Translations under genes and position numbers: made by a program | From: Caldilineaceae bacterium | GTDB taxonomy: Bacteria; Chloroflexota; Anaerolineae; Caldilineales; Caldilineaceae | Direction: 5' to 3' | DNA: 64,000 nt | Assembly: GCA_019637645.1 (NCBI GenBank) | Contig: JAHBVH010000011.1 | Span: forward strand, 71,070-135,069 | Notes under the pieces: model-generated | The model's input: only the letters and a program-made list of their open reading frames with translations | The model's database searches: none | Told to the model about the DNA's origin: nothing | Shown here: in pieces, positions 1 through 7,243 of the stretch | How positions within the stretch are numbered: the stretch's first letter is position 1 | How the letters are laid out: each line of letters begins with the position of its first letter

Positions 1-608
1 TGGTCTGGCCAGCAGATATTTCGGACCGGGGCGCGGTGGAGGCGATGATTGCCGGGGCCGTTGCCCACTTTGGTCGGCTCGACATTGCGGTCGCCAATGC
101 CGCCTTGTCCATCCGCGAGCCAGTTCTCGAGGCCAAATGGGAGAATGTACAACGCACCATTGAAGTCGCCCAGTTTGGGGTCTTTCACACCTGCCAATTA
201 GCCGCCCGCCAGATGAGCCAACAGCCCCTCAACGGACGCAGTCGTGGTAAGCTCCTGATCACTTGCTCAGTTCACGAAGAGATTGCCTTTGCCCAAAGCG
301 CGGCCTATAACATGGCGAAAGCCGCCGTAGCCCACCTAGGCCGCACCATGGCCGGAGAACTAGCACGGACGAAGATCAATGTGAACATCATCAATCCAGG
401 GTGGATCGACACGCCAGGTGAACGGCGCTTCTTTAATGAAGAACAGATCACCGAGGGGGGCAAAAAGATCCCCTGGGGCCGCATTGGTACCCCCGAAGAT
501 ATTGGCAAAGCCGCGGCTTTTTTGGTGAGCGACGATGCCGACTATATCACCGGCGCGGTTCTGCGCGTCGATGGTGGCTTTGTGCATGGGTTAGAGTTAC
601 CGGGCTAA
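1..608 (+). CDS. SDR family NAD(P)-dependent oxidoreductase, 5' end outside window
   Basis: This is the C-terminal three quarters of a classical short-chain dehydrogenase/reductase. The frame is open from base 3 (V-W-P-A-D), so the N-terminal Gly-rich cofactor motif lies upstream of the window. Visible motifs are an N-A-A turn (variant of N-A-G) after L-D-I-A-V-A, and the catalytic Tyr-x-x-x-Lys as YNMAK at bases 306-320. A proline-glycine substrate loop (NPGWIDTP) and the usual C-terminal IDGGF-like element (R-V-D-G-G-F) follow. Family members reduce or oxidise sugars, polyols or keto acids in the cytoplasm; the substrate cannot be told. The tail of an enolase-superfamily sugar-acid dehydratase directly follows, which suggests a former carbohydrate-catabolism locus. 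A GTG at base 36 is in frame but the homologous sequence clearly starts before it. Confidence 0.9.
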   Translation, partial: VWPADISDRGAVEAMIAGAVAHFGRLDIAVANAALSIREPVLEAKWENVQRTIEVAQFGVFHTCQLAARQMSQQPLNGRSRGKLLITCSVHEEIAFAQSAAYNMAKAAVAHLGRTMAGELARTKINVNIINPGWIDTPGERRFFNEEQITEGGKKIPWGRIGTPEDIGKAAAFLVSDDADYITGAVLRVDGGFVHGLELPG

Positions 609-612
609 CCGA

Positions 613-714
613 ATGACCGACGGCTATGTCCCTGTGCCCACCGGGCCAGGGCTAGGCGTTGAGGTCGATGAAACAATGATCGCGCGCGATCGCCTATCTG
701 CTCCTGATGCGTGA
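613..714 (+). pseudogene. C-terminal remnant of an enolase-superfamily (mandelate racemase/MLE type) enzyme
   Basis: A short frame of 33 codons begins ATG at 613, four bases after the SDR stop. It reads [18 protein letters not shown]. From knowledge of the family, this matches the conserved extreme C-terminus of mandelate racemase/muconate lactonizing enzymes and sugar-acid dehydratases (pattern G-x-hydrophobic-x-V-P-x-G-P-G-L-G). Nothing of the barrel domain precedes it: the frame is closed by a stop at 592-594 inside the SDR. I infer a deletion that removed nearly all of a dehydratase gene and left its tail. A functional 33-residue peptide is less likely. Confidence 0.65.
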
Positions 715-766
715 TGCGTGAAATACATTGCCACAGACCAGGTAGGCGCAATCAGGATTGGCGATG

Positions 767-1498
767 TTAGAGTGGCGCTTTACAATTGGTGGGGGTGGCG
801 CGTAGAAAATCGCGGGGACGCAGCACGAGAAGTTCGACAAGTTTGTAGATAAACTCATTGTGGGTTTGCCAATGGACAGAGGCGGCAGGGTAGGGCGTGT
901 CTGGCATGGCCGCGGCGACTACCGTACATTGTGCACAAGCCGCTTGGCGCACCCGCGCAAAGTCCCACACCGCCCGCTGCAGTTGGAGATCATGGGCAAC
1001 AAGCAAGACAGGGTGCGCACCTAGTTTTTGTACCTCTTGCAAGGCGCAAAACGCGGTGTCCAAGGTATCGACATAGATAGTTTTATCGTGGCGATGGATA
1101 CGGCGGATTTCCTTATTCGCTAGCAGCTCGGGGGTTATGGCCGAATAGATCCCCTCTTGTACCAACATGGTCTGTACTTGTGGATGGGTGGAGAACAGCC
1201 AATCGACCAGGAATTGATTAGCCGCCCCTGGCCGCATCGTGTCGCCATCCTCTTCATAGCCAAAGCCCAAGAGGATGGCCGTGGTTGGGGCAAGGTGCGG
1301 CGCGTTGGCAGTGGCCGATAGACGCAGCCATGGGCTTGGCACAAAACCGACACCGAGCAGGAAGAGCATGGCAAAGAGCAAGAGTGTACTCAACAAAGCG
1401 GGCCACGACATGTGCCAGCCAAGAGCCAGGATCGCAAAAAAACCGAGTACGCCGACAAGATGAGGCAAGAAAACGGTAAGCATCTGGTTCATTGTCAC
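767..1498 (-). CDS. YdcF/SanA-like DUF218 membrane-anchored protein
   Basis: The 243-residue protein has two hydrophobic segments at about residues 8-30 and 32-52, then a DUF218 (YdcF/ElyC/SanA type) Rossmann-like domain. That domain opens with A-I-L-L-G-F-G and carries V-D-T-L-D-T-A-F and the V-L-L-V-A-H-D core strand. Family members are linked to envelope and cell-wall precursor homeostasis, and their biochemical activity is unsettled. The usual family motif of Gly-Gly-x-x at the first strand is altered to G-F-G-Y. The start is the first of two close Met codons (M-T-M). It reads in the same direction as the M20 amidohydrolase upstream but 173 bp separate them, so it may have its own promoter. 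Confidence 0.75.
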   Translation of the reverse strand: MTMNQMLTVFLPHLVGVLGFFAILALGWHMSWPALLSTLLLFAMLFLLGVGFVPSPWLRLSATANAPHLAPTTAILLGFGYEEDGDTMRPGAANQFLVDWLFSTHPQVQTMLVQEGIYSAITPELLANKEIRRIHRHDKTIYVDTLDTAFCALQEVQKLGAHPVLLVAHDLQLQRAVWDFARVRQAACAQCTVVAAAMPDTPYPAASVHWQTHNEFIYKLVELLVLRPRDFLRATPTNCKAPL

Positions 1499-1671
1499 CC
1501 ATTATAACAAGCAGACTAACGGGTGACAATGACCATATGCTCAAGATGCTATCCGCTATTTGCCAGGAGAGCACCCTCGCTAGTTTGACCGAGCCTGTAG
1601 GAGAAGGACGGCATGATCAGTCACAGGGAAGGCAATCATGAGGGCAACAGTCGCGGTTCCGGTCATGGGGC

Positions 1672-2865
1672 CTACCCTTGTCCATTCAGAACTTGGCGCG
1701 CCGCCTCACAGAGGATCGCGACGCCTTGGGGCAGACAGCGCTCGTCAATGTCAAAGCGGGGATTGTGGTGGGGGATATTGAGCCGCTGGTCCGCATGGCC
1801 CGCCCCAAGAAAGAAAAAGTTGCCAGGCACCCGCGCCAATACGGCCGAGAAATCTTCACCGCCTGTCGTACGGAAATTCGTATCCACCTTGTCTGCGCCC
1901 AGAACCGCCGCGACAATCTCATGGACGACCGTCGTCGGTTCAGCAGCATTGACCGTCGCATCAACCCCTTCATTGATATGAACTTCCGCGGTTGCGCCAA
2001 AAGTGGCGGCGATACCCATCGCAACTTCGGGGACGCGTTGGCGGAGGAGGGCCTTGGTTTCTGGGGTAAAACTCCGAATGGTGCCGCGCATGGTGGCCGT
2101 CTCGGCAATGACATTCCCCGCGTTGCCAGCCACAATACTCCCAATGGTGACAACACCCGTATCATCCGGATCGACATTGCGGGCGATAATCGTCTGCAAG
2201 GCCACAATAATCTGAGCCGCCACCACAACGGCATCCACCGTATGATGGGGCATCGCGCCGTGGCCGCCCTTGCCCTTGACGGTAATCGTCAGCCCCGCCC
2301 CCGCAGCCATCATGGGACCGGTGCGCATGGCCGCTGTACCCAGGGGGTGCATCGAGGAAACATGCAAGCCCAGCGCCCGATCCACGGGTGGCCCAATGCG
2401 ATCGAGCACGCCGTCGTTGATCATCGCCAAGGCACCGCCGAGCCCTTCTTCGGCGGGTTGAAACATCAACTTGATCGTGCCCGGGAACTGTTCACGATAT
2501 TTGGCGATCACTTTCGCCACCCCCAAACCAACCGCCACATGCGCATCGTGACCACAGGCATGCATCACCCCCGGCGTTTGCGAACGGTAGGGGACATCAT
2601 TGGCTTCCTCAATCGGCAGGGCATCCATGTCAAAGCGCAACAGAACGGTCCGTTCGCCCGGCTGACTGCCCGGCAACAGGCCAACGACGCCGGTCTTGCC
2701 CACGCCGGTTACGACTTCATAACCCAACTCATGTAAGTGGTTGGCAACAATCCCCGCCGTGCGCACCTCCTGAAAGCCCAATTCAGGGTGCATGTGGAGG
2801 TCACGTCGGATCGCGGTTAATTCATCGGCCAAGGCCTCAGCATCCGCCAGAAATGGTGTAGTCAT
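1672..2865 (-). CDS. M20 family amidohydrolase / N-acyl-amino-acid deacylase (hippurate hydrolase-like)
   Basis: At 397 residues this has the full length of M20D metallopeptidase-fold amidohydrolases. Such enzymes hydrolyse N-acyl amino acids, such as N-acetyl or N-benzoyl conjugates, to free amino acids in the cytoplasm. Metal-binding and catalytic residues are in place: H102-A-C104-G-H106-D107 (the Cys and His ligands), the E139-E140 pair, H167 in L-H-V-S, and a C-terminal His in H-H-N-P-R. The dimerisation domain sits between about residues 185 and 295. The start ATG at 2865 is preceded on its strand by a purine-rich AGGAGA ribosome-binding site. A 75-bp palindromic repeat lies just upstream, between this gene and a divergent second amidohydrolase. 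The exact acyl-amino-acid substrate is not evident. Confidence 0.9.
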   Translation of the reverse strand: MTTPFLADAEALADELTAIRRDLHMHPELGFQEVRTAGIVANHLHELGYEVVTGVGKTGVVGLLPGSQPGERTVLLRFDMDALPIEEANDVPYRSQTPGVMHACGHDAHVAVGLGVAKVIAKYREQFPGTIKLMFQPAEEGLGGALAMINDGVLDRIGPPVDRALGLHVSSMHPLGTAAMRTGPMMAAGAGLTITVKGKGGHGAMPHHTVDAVVVAAQIIVALQTIIARNVDPDDTGVVTIGSIVAGNAGNVIAETATMRGTIRSFTPETKALLRQRVPEVAMGIAATFGATAEVHINEGVDATVNAAEPTTVVHEIVAAVLGADKVDTNFRTTGGEDFSAVLARVPGNFFFLGAGHADQRLNIPHHNPRFDIDERCLPQGVAILCEAARQVLNGQG

Positions 2866-2903
2866 GAGATTCTCCTTGCGTCGCGCTTGTGATAGGAATA
2901 GAC

Positions 2904-2978
2904 GTTAGGCAGTTGATCAGCGTAACCAGAGACCTGACCGCTTTGGCAAAGCGGTCAGGTCTGGCCCAAGTGCGTAAC
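2904..2978 (+). repeat. 75-bp palindromic element, full-length copy A
   Basis: The ends are GTTAGGC and GCGTAAC, near-inverted repeats. The centre is a perfect 15-bp stem (AGACCTGACCGCTTT at 2930-2944 with its complement at 2948-2962) around the loop GGC. The copy at 13854-13928 has the same length, and its hairpin starts at the same internal offset (26 bp). It lies between divergent amidohydrolase genes, so it is not simply a terminator. Confidence 0.85.
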
Positions 2979-3080
2979 TCTTAAAGGAATCGGTCACTTT
3001 GGAACAATAGCAGTCCTTGGAGTAAGATTTTATCATAGTCAGGCCAATCTTGCAGAGCCAAAGAGAAGGAGACAACAGCC

Positions 3081-4688
3081 ATGCCCGCCGATCTCATTAT
3101 CCACAATGCCATGATCTATACCATGGACCCCGCTCAACCAAGCGCCAGCGCGCTCGCCATCCGCGACGGCAAATTTCTCGCCGTTGGTGACGACGCCACC
3201 ATCCTCGCCTTGCGTGGCCCCCAAACCCAGCTATTGAATCTGGAGGGCGCGCCTGTCCTTCCTGGCCTTTGTGATGCCCACATCCACTTTACCCACTATG
3301 CCCTGGGCCTCCAACGCATTGATATCTTTGAAGTCCCCTCGCTCCAAGAGATGCTCCAGCGCATTGCTGCCAAAGTCCAGCAAACACCCCCTGGGCAATG
3401 GTTGTTGGGCTGGGGCTGGAACCAATCGCTCTGGGCCGAAGGGCGCTTCCCCACGCGGCAGGATCTCGATACGGTTACGCCCGACCATCCCGTGTTGCTG
3501 CGCGATAAGAGCGGCCATTCGGCCATTGCCAATTCGGTGGCGCTGCGCTTGGCGGGGGTAGATGCCAAGACCGCACAACCGGCAGGGGGCGAGATTGTCT
3601 ATGACGGCAACGGCCAGCCCACGGGCCTTTTATTGGAAGGTCCAGCCATCGATCTCGTAGCACGCTATATTCCTGAACCAACCGACGACGAAATAGATGC
3701 CGCGGTTTTGGCAGCGCAACAGCAAGCCCACCGCTTTGGGCTCACGTCTGTGCACGACCTTGATGGAAAACGTGGCTTTGAAACCTTTCAGCGGCTGCGG
3801 TTACGGGGTCAGTTAAAGCTACGCACCGTTACCCATGTGGCCATGGATCAACTAGAGGCAGCCCTAGGCGTGGGTCTGCACGCCGGTCTTGGTGATGGCT
3901 GGCTGCGCGTGGGCGGGCTGAAACTCTTTGCCGATGGAGCCCTCGGGCCACGCACCGCCGCCATGATCGAGCCCTACGAGGGCGAACCGCAAAATTATGG
4001 GATTACGATTGTGGACAAAGAAGAGATGATCGAGATGGTGCGGCGGGCCAGCGCGGCTGGGCTCCCGACGATTGTCCACGCCATTGGCGACCGCGCCAAC
4101 CATGATGTATTAGATGTAATTGAGCTGGTGCGCCAACAGGAAGCGGAGCAGGGGATTCCCCGCGAGCAGCGGCGTCATCGCATTGAACATGTTCAAGTGC
4201 TGCATCCCAACGATGTACACCGCCTCGCCGCGCTGGATGTCATTGCCTCGGTGCAGCCGATTCATGCCACGCAAGATATGCGCAATGTGGATGCCTATTG
4301 GGGAAAACGGGGTGAACTTGCCTATGCCTTCCGCACTTTATTGGAAACCGGCGCAAAGCTCGCTTTTGGCTCCGACGCGCCGGTCGAAACGCCCAATCCC
4401 TTTGTGGGGATTCATGCCGCGGTCACGCGCCGCCGTGCCGATGGCACACCAGGGAATGATGGCTGGTATCCAGCCCAACGGTTGACAGTCGCCGAAGCCG
4501 TCGCGGCTTATACCACAGGGGCAGCGTATGCTGAAAGTTGGGAAAAGGAAACCGGCTCGATTACGCCAGGAAAGTATGCGGATCTGATTGTACCGGATCA
4601 GGACATTTTTAGCTGTGACCCGATGGCCATCAGAGATACGATAGTGAAACTCACGGTGATTGGTGGAGAGGTCGTCTATCGTAGGTAG
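3081..4688 (+). CDS. YtcJ-like metal-dependent amidohydrolase (amidohydrolase 3 family)
   Basis: The protein has 535 residues, typical of YtcJ/AepA-like amidohydrolases. It has a composite N- and C-terminal beta-sandwich and a central TIM barrel. The first metal-binding motif is D-A-H67-I-H69; later ligands are visible in V-H-A-I-G-D-R (mid-protein), H-R-I-E-H-V and G-S-D-A-P (the catalytic Asp). Such enzymes deacetylate or hydrolyse cyclic amides, but the natural substrate of most members is unknown. The start is the ATG at 3081, preceded by AAGGAG eight bases upstream. A plausible promoter (TTGGAA, 18 bp, TAAGAT) lies near 2999-3028. The stop codon is built into the left arm of a 49-bp perfect palindrome shared with the converging gene. 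With the adjacent M20 enzyme this could be an amide-scavenging locus, which is inference. Confidence 0.92.
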   Translation: MPADLIIHNAMIYTMDPAQPSASALAIRDGKFLAVGDDATILALRGPQTQLLNLEGAPVLPGLCDAHIHFTHYALGLQRIDIFEVPSLQEMLQRIAAKVQQTPPGQWLLGWGWNQSLWAEGRFPTRQDLDTVTPDHPVLLRDKSGHSAIANSVALRLAGVDAKTAQPAGGEIVYDGNGQPTGLLLEGPAIDLVARYIPEPTDDEIDAAVLAAQQQAHRFGLTSVHDLDGKRGFETFQRLRLRGQLKLRTVTHVAMDQLEAALGVGLHAGLGDGWLRVGGLKLFADGALGPRTAAMIEPYEGEPQNYGITIVDKEEMIEMVRRASAAGLPTIVHAIGDRANHDVLDVIELVRQQEAEQGIPREQRRHRIEHVQVLHPNDVHRLAALDVIASVQPIHATQDMRNVDAYWGKRGELAYAFRTLLETGAKLAFGSDAPVETPNPFVGIHAAVTRRRADGTPGNDGWYPAQRLTVAEAVAAYTTGAAYAESWEKETGSITPGKYADLIVPDQDIFSCDPMAIRDTIVKLTVIGGEVVYRR

Positions 4689-4735
4689 CTGCCAAAAGCT
4701 GACCGGTTTGCTAAACCGGTCAGCTTTTGGCAGCT
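4687..4735. terminator. Bidirectional hairpin between converging genes
   Basis: A perfect 23-bp inverted repeat surrounds the three-base loop GCT. The innermost arm (GACCGGTTT/AAACCGGTC) matches the core of the dispersed palindromic element family. It begins within the stop codon of the + strand amidohydrolase and ends four bases before the stop of the - strand gene. The arms carry A and T runs, so it could terminate transcription from both sides. Confidence 0.65.
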
Positions 4736-4739
4736 GCCG

Positions 4740-5789
4740 CTATTCCTGGTTGACGTTTCCAGCCGGCGTTTCCGCTGGTAAATAAGCAATAAACTCAGGT
4801 AGGGTGACACTGGACAGCGCATGATTGACCAACGATTCTACTTGCTCAAGCGTTAAAGCGTACAACCGTTGTTGAATCGACTCCGGCAATTCGCCAAAAC
4901 GATGCGCCAAGAGACGACCGAGTAGACGGGCCGCTCCTTCTTCACGGCCTTCTTCGCGGCCTTCTTCGCGGCCTTCTTCGCGGCCTTCTTCACGGCCTTC
5001 TTCACGGCCTTCTTCACGGCCTTCTTCACGGCCTTCTTCTTTGGCAAGGCGTTCAATGCTGGTAATATAGCGCATTTGATTGTATGCCTCCAACTCCTCT
5101 ACTTGCTGTTTAAAGCGACGCTCTAGATCTGCGGGTAGACGTAACAGCCAATCGATAAAGTGGAACAAGTTCAGAATATCCTGACGGTCATATCCCCGTT
5201 CATACAAGCGGCGAATCAGATAAAACTTCCAAAAGCTCCGTTGCTCGGCATCATGCTGGGTTTCGATGGCTTTAAGGTGTGCCATTACCACCGTGGCAAA
5301 AGGGTTATCGTCAGCTTCGAGCGCAGGCCAGCGCGCTTTGTAGTCCACTAATTTGACGGTAGGAAACTCAAAGCTAATTTTACATCCCCACAAAGCATAG
5401 CCAAACATACCAGGCTGCCAACGACTACCGGCATCATTCAGCACAGCAAAGCTGGCTACTGGGCGATCATAGCGATCAAACAGACGATAGTTGTAACTAT
5501 ACATCCGCCGGTCAAAGTCCTTTTCAGGATGCCCCTGCACTTCGAGATGGGCGAGCACCCACTCTTCTTCGCCACTGGTACGCCAAACTTTGGCTAGCTT
5601 ATCGGCATAACGGCGGCCTAATTCGGCATCCCGGACAACTTGTTGCAGTTCCTTATCTAAAAATTCAACGCCACGGGCCCAATCAATATCGGTATGCGCC
5701 GCCGGGAAGAAAAAGAGCATAAACTCGTCAAAGTACCACTCAATGATCTCTTTCCAGGGGCTATCAAATTCATCATGAGTTTCCGTCAT
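4740..5789 (-). CDS. Rpn/YhgA-like PD-(D/E)XK nuclease family protein with DUF4351-like tail
   Basis: This 349-residue protein resembles the Rpn family of recombination-promoting nucleases, often annotated as transposase-related. The N-terminal two thirds read like the family: W-K-E-I-I-E-W-Y-F-D-E-F near the start, then W-V-L-A-H-L-E-V-Q-G at about residues 77-86, the likely E-x-Q catalytic motif, and R-R-M-Y-S-Y-N-Y-R-L-F-D-R-Y. Residues near 250-286 are nine E-E-G units spaced by Arg, encoded by a 12-bp tandem repeat. A DUF4351-like C-terminal segment follows (L-L-x-x-x-F-G-E-L-P-E-S-x-x-x-R-L). Such genes multiply in cyanobacteria and Chloroflexota genomes. Their role is uncertain; DNA cleavage promoting recombination is shown only for E. 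coli RpnA-type proteins. A TATAAT-like -10 is visible upstream near 5835. Confidence 0.82.
   Translation of the reverse strand: MTETHDEFDSPWKEIIEWYFDEFMLFFFPAAHTDIDWARGVEFLDKELQQVVRDAELGRRYADKLAKVWRTSGEEEWVLAHLEVQGHPEKDFDRRMYSYNYRLFDRYDRPVASFAVLNDAGSRWQPGMFGYALWGCKISFEFPTVKLVDYKARWPALEADDNPFATVVMAHLKAIETQHDAEQRSFWKFYLIRRLYERGYDRQDILNLFHFIDWLLRLPADLERRFKQQVEELEAYNQMRYITSIERLAKEEGREEGREEGREEGREEGREEGREEGREEGREEGAARLLGRLLAHRFGELPESIQQRLYALTLEQVESLVNHALSSVTLPEFIAYLPAETPAGNVNQE
4936..5039 (-). repeat. 12-bp coding tandem repeat (Glu-Glu-Gly-Arg units)
   Basis: Nine consecutive copies of a 12-bp unit encode E-E-G-R, the last Arg being absent. On the + strand the unit is CGGCCTTCTTCR, with only A/G variation at one synonymous position. 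The multiple of three keeps the frame open whatever the copy number. The copies are nearly identical, which implies recent expansion or continuing slippage. Confidence 0.95.
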
Positions 5790-5894
5790 AGTAAATCCAA
5801 GGCAATCGTTATACCAAAGGTTACGTTGCCACTATTATAACATACGTTGCCGATTGCGTGTGTCTTAAGCGATATAACACATTGCCGACATCGA

Positions 5895-6923
5895 TTAAAT
5901 TTTTGCGTTCCAGAAGCGTTGCAGCCGGCGCAGCAGCATGGCAAAGAGTACGCCAAGCGTTGAGCCAGAAGCCACATCGCCAGGGTAATGATCCCCTAAA
6001 TAGACACGCGAGAAAGCAACCAGACTTGCAATAGTATAGAGCAAGCCACGACGCCGTGGCAAGTAGTTGCTGAGAAGCCAAGCCCCAGCAAAAGCCGTGG
6101 CCGAGTGCCCCGAAGGAAATGACCACGAGCCTGGCTTTCTGCCGATGACAATCGCTTGGACGATGGTGATAAACGGGCGATGACGGCGAAAGTAGCGTTT
6201 GATGGGATATTCCACGAACCAGATCGATAGCGCTAATGGCAAGGCAGACTCGCGAATGATGCGCCAGCCCAAGTGCGGTCGTCGCCAAGCAATTGCGGCC
6301 ATCAGCGTGTACCAAGCGGCCCCGCCCGTGAAGATGAGGGTCATGGTATAGAAAAAACGGTTGAGCCAGCGGGTGTGTGGCAGATGGTTAATCGCTAGAA
6401 AGAGGTTGGCATCCAAGGCATCGAGTGGCTGCAAACGCTTGAGCAAGGCGCGGCGAAGATAGGCGCGTTGCACTTCTTCTCCGGTCGCGGTCGCTCCTTG
6501 TTGTTCTGGGTTCATTACTTCTTGGGTGGCGCTCGCTAGCACTTCGCGTTCATGCTCATTCGCAGCGGCTATCGTCTGGGCGGTTTCCGCCAAGACAGCC
6601 TGGGTCTTTTCACCGGGGGATGCACTATCGCCTGCTTTCTTGACCTTTTCTGTGGCCTCTTCGAGCGTCGGCGTGGGCTGGGTTTGGGCGACATCTTGGA
6701 CCGTTTGCGCCGTCGCGGTTGTCGTCAGCGCGTCAATAATGGCATCGGCCTTCTCTGGTGAGTCAACCTCGGTTATCGCCTCGCGCAACGTCTGGCGCAA
6801 GGGTTTGACCGCGGCCCGCTCTTCTGGTGTGGGCATCTTCCAGGGGGGCACTGGTGTGTCGCCAACTTCTTGCTTGGGCGGTGGCGTAGCTTTTGGCTCA
6901 GATGCTGGGTTTTCGGTAGTCAT
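5895..6923 (-). CDS. PAP2 superfamily phosphatase with long charged N-terminal region
   Basis: The C-terminal half is a membrane PAP2 (type 2 phosphatidic acid phosphatase) domain with several hydrophobic segments. It has all three signature motifs: K-x6-R-P as KRYFRRHRP (residues 242-250), P-S-G-H (270-273) and S-R-x5-H-x3-D (305-316). Such enzymes dephosphorylate undecaprenyl pyrophosphate or phospholipid phosphates at the membrane. The first 150 or so residues are hydrophilic, rich in Glu, Lys, Thr, Gln and Ala, start with a proline-rich stretch, and look disordered or helical; they are not part of the family. I chose ATG at 6923, preceded by AAGGGAG at a good spacing. An in-frame Met 14 codons upstream has no such site. 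The short spacing to PAP2 motifs argues for an intact enzyme. Confidence 0.9.
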   Translation of the reverse strand: MTTENPASEPKATPPPKQEVGDTPVPPWKMPTPEERAAVKPLRQTLREAITEVDSPEKADAIIDALTTTATAQTVQDVAQTQPTPTLEEATEKVKKAGDSASPGEKTQAVLAETAQTIAAANEHEREVLASATQEVMNPEQQGATATGEEVQRAYLRRALLKRLQPLDALDANLFLAINHLPHTRWLNRFFYTMTLIFTGGAAWYTLMAAIAWRRPHLGWRIIRESALPLALSIWFVEYPIKRYFRRHRPFITIVQAIVIGRKPGSWSFPSGHSATAFAGAWLLSNYLPRRRGLLYTIASLVAFSRVYLGDHYPGDVASGSTLGVLFAMLLRRLQRFWNAKI

Positions 6924-7243
6924 GAAGCTCCCTTCTTTTGTAACGATGGCCGCGAGGCCACACAACAGGGAAGATCAGCGAGGTAATCTGGAGCAGAATA
7001 CTCGGTATCAGCAGTAAGTATAGACGCTCGGCACCAACCTGATGATAGGTAGGCGCACAGGCAAAAGGTAGACGTAAAGATAGAGGTTGGCTCTAGAGGA
7101 CGAGCAATCGTCGTTTCATGAAACAGGTAGGCTAAATTTTATGGGGCTTACGTACGCAGATTGGTCTGTCACCGAAGACCTGACAGGTTTTGAAGACCTG
7201 TCAGGTCTAGCTTTGCATAAGTTCTACTTTAGGGCAAGGCAGC
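6924..7243. other. Intergenic region, 320 bp
   Basis: This stretch separates the ABC transporter pair from the PAP2 gene. It holds one palindromic hairpin (7176-7208, listed separately) and a 12-bp palindrome at 7113-7124. I see no coding sequence that I would defend; the open frame across 7087-7335 on the + strand runs into the ABC gene and has no recognisable content. Confidence 0.6.
7176..7208. repeat. Palindromic element core hairpin
   Basis: A 15-bp stem (AGACCTGACAGGTTT and its complement with one G-T pair) closes on a three-base loop, TGA. It matches the hairpin core of the 75-bp family. The flanks at 7153 and 7209 only weakly resemble the family ends, so this is a decayed or core-only copy. 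It lies 35 bp past the stop of the ABC gene and could terminate that transcript. Confidence 0.75.

Noticed and set aside
1678..2736. Long + strand open frame opposite the M20 amidohydrolase
   Set aside because: It lies antisense to a complete enzyme with all metal ligands, and its translation has no recognisable motif; the opening results from GC-rich codons.
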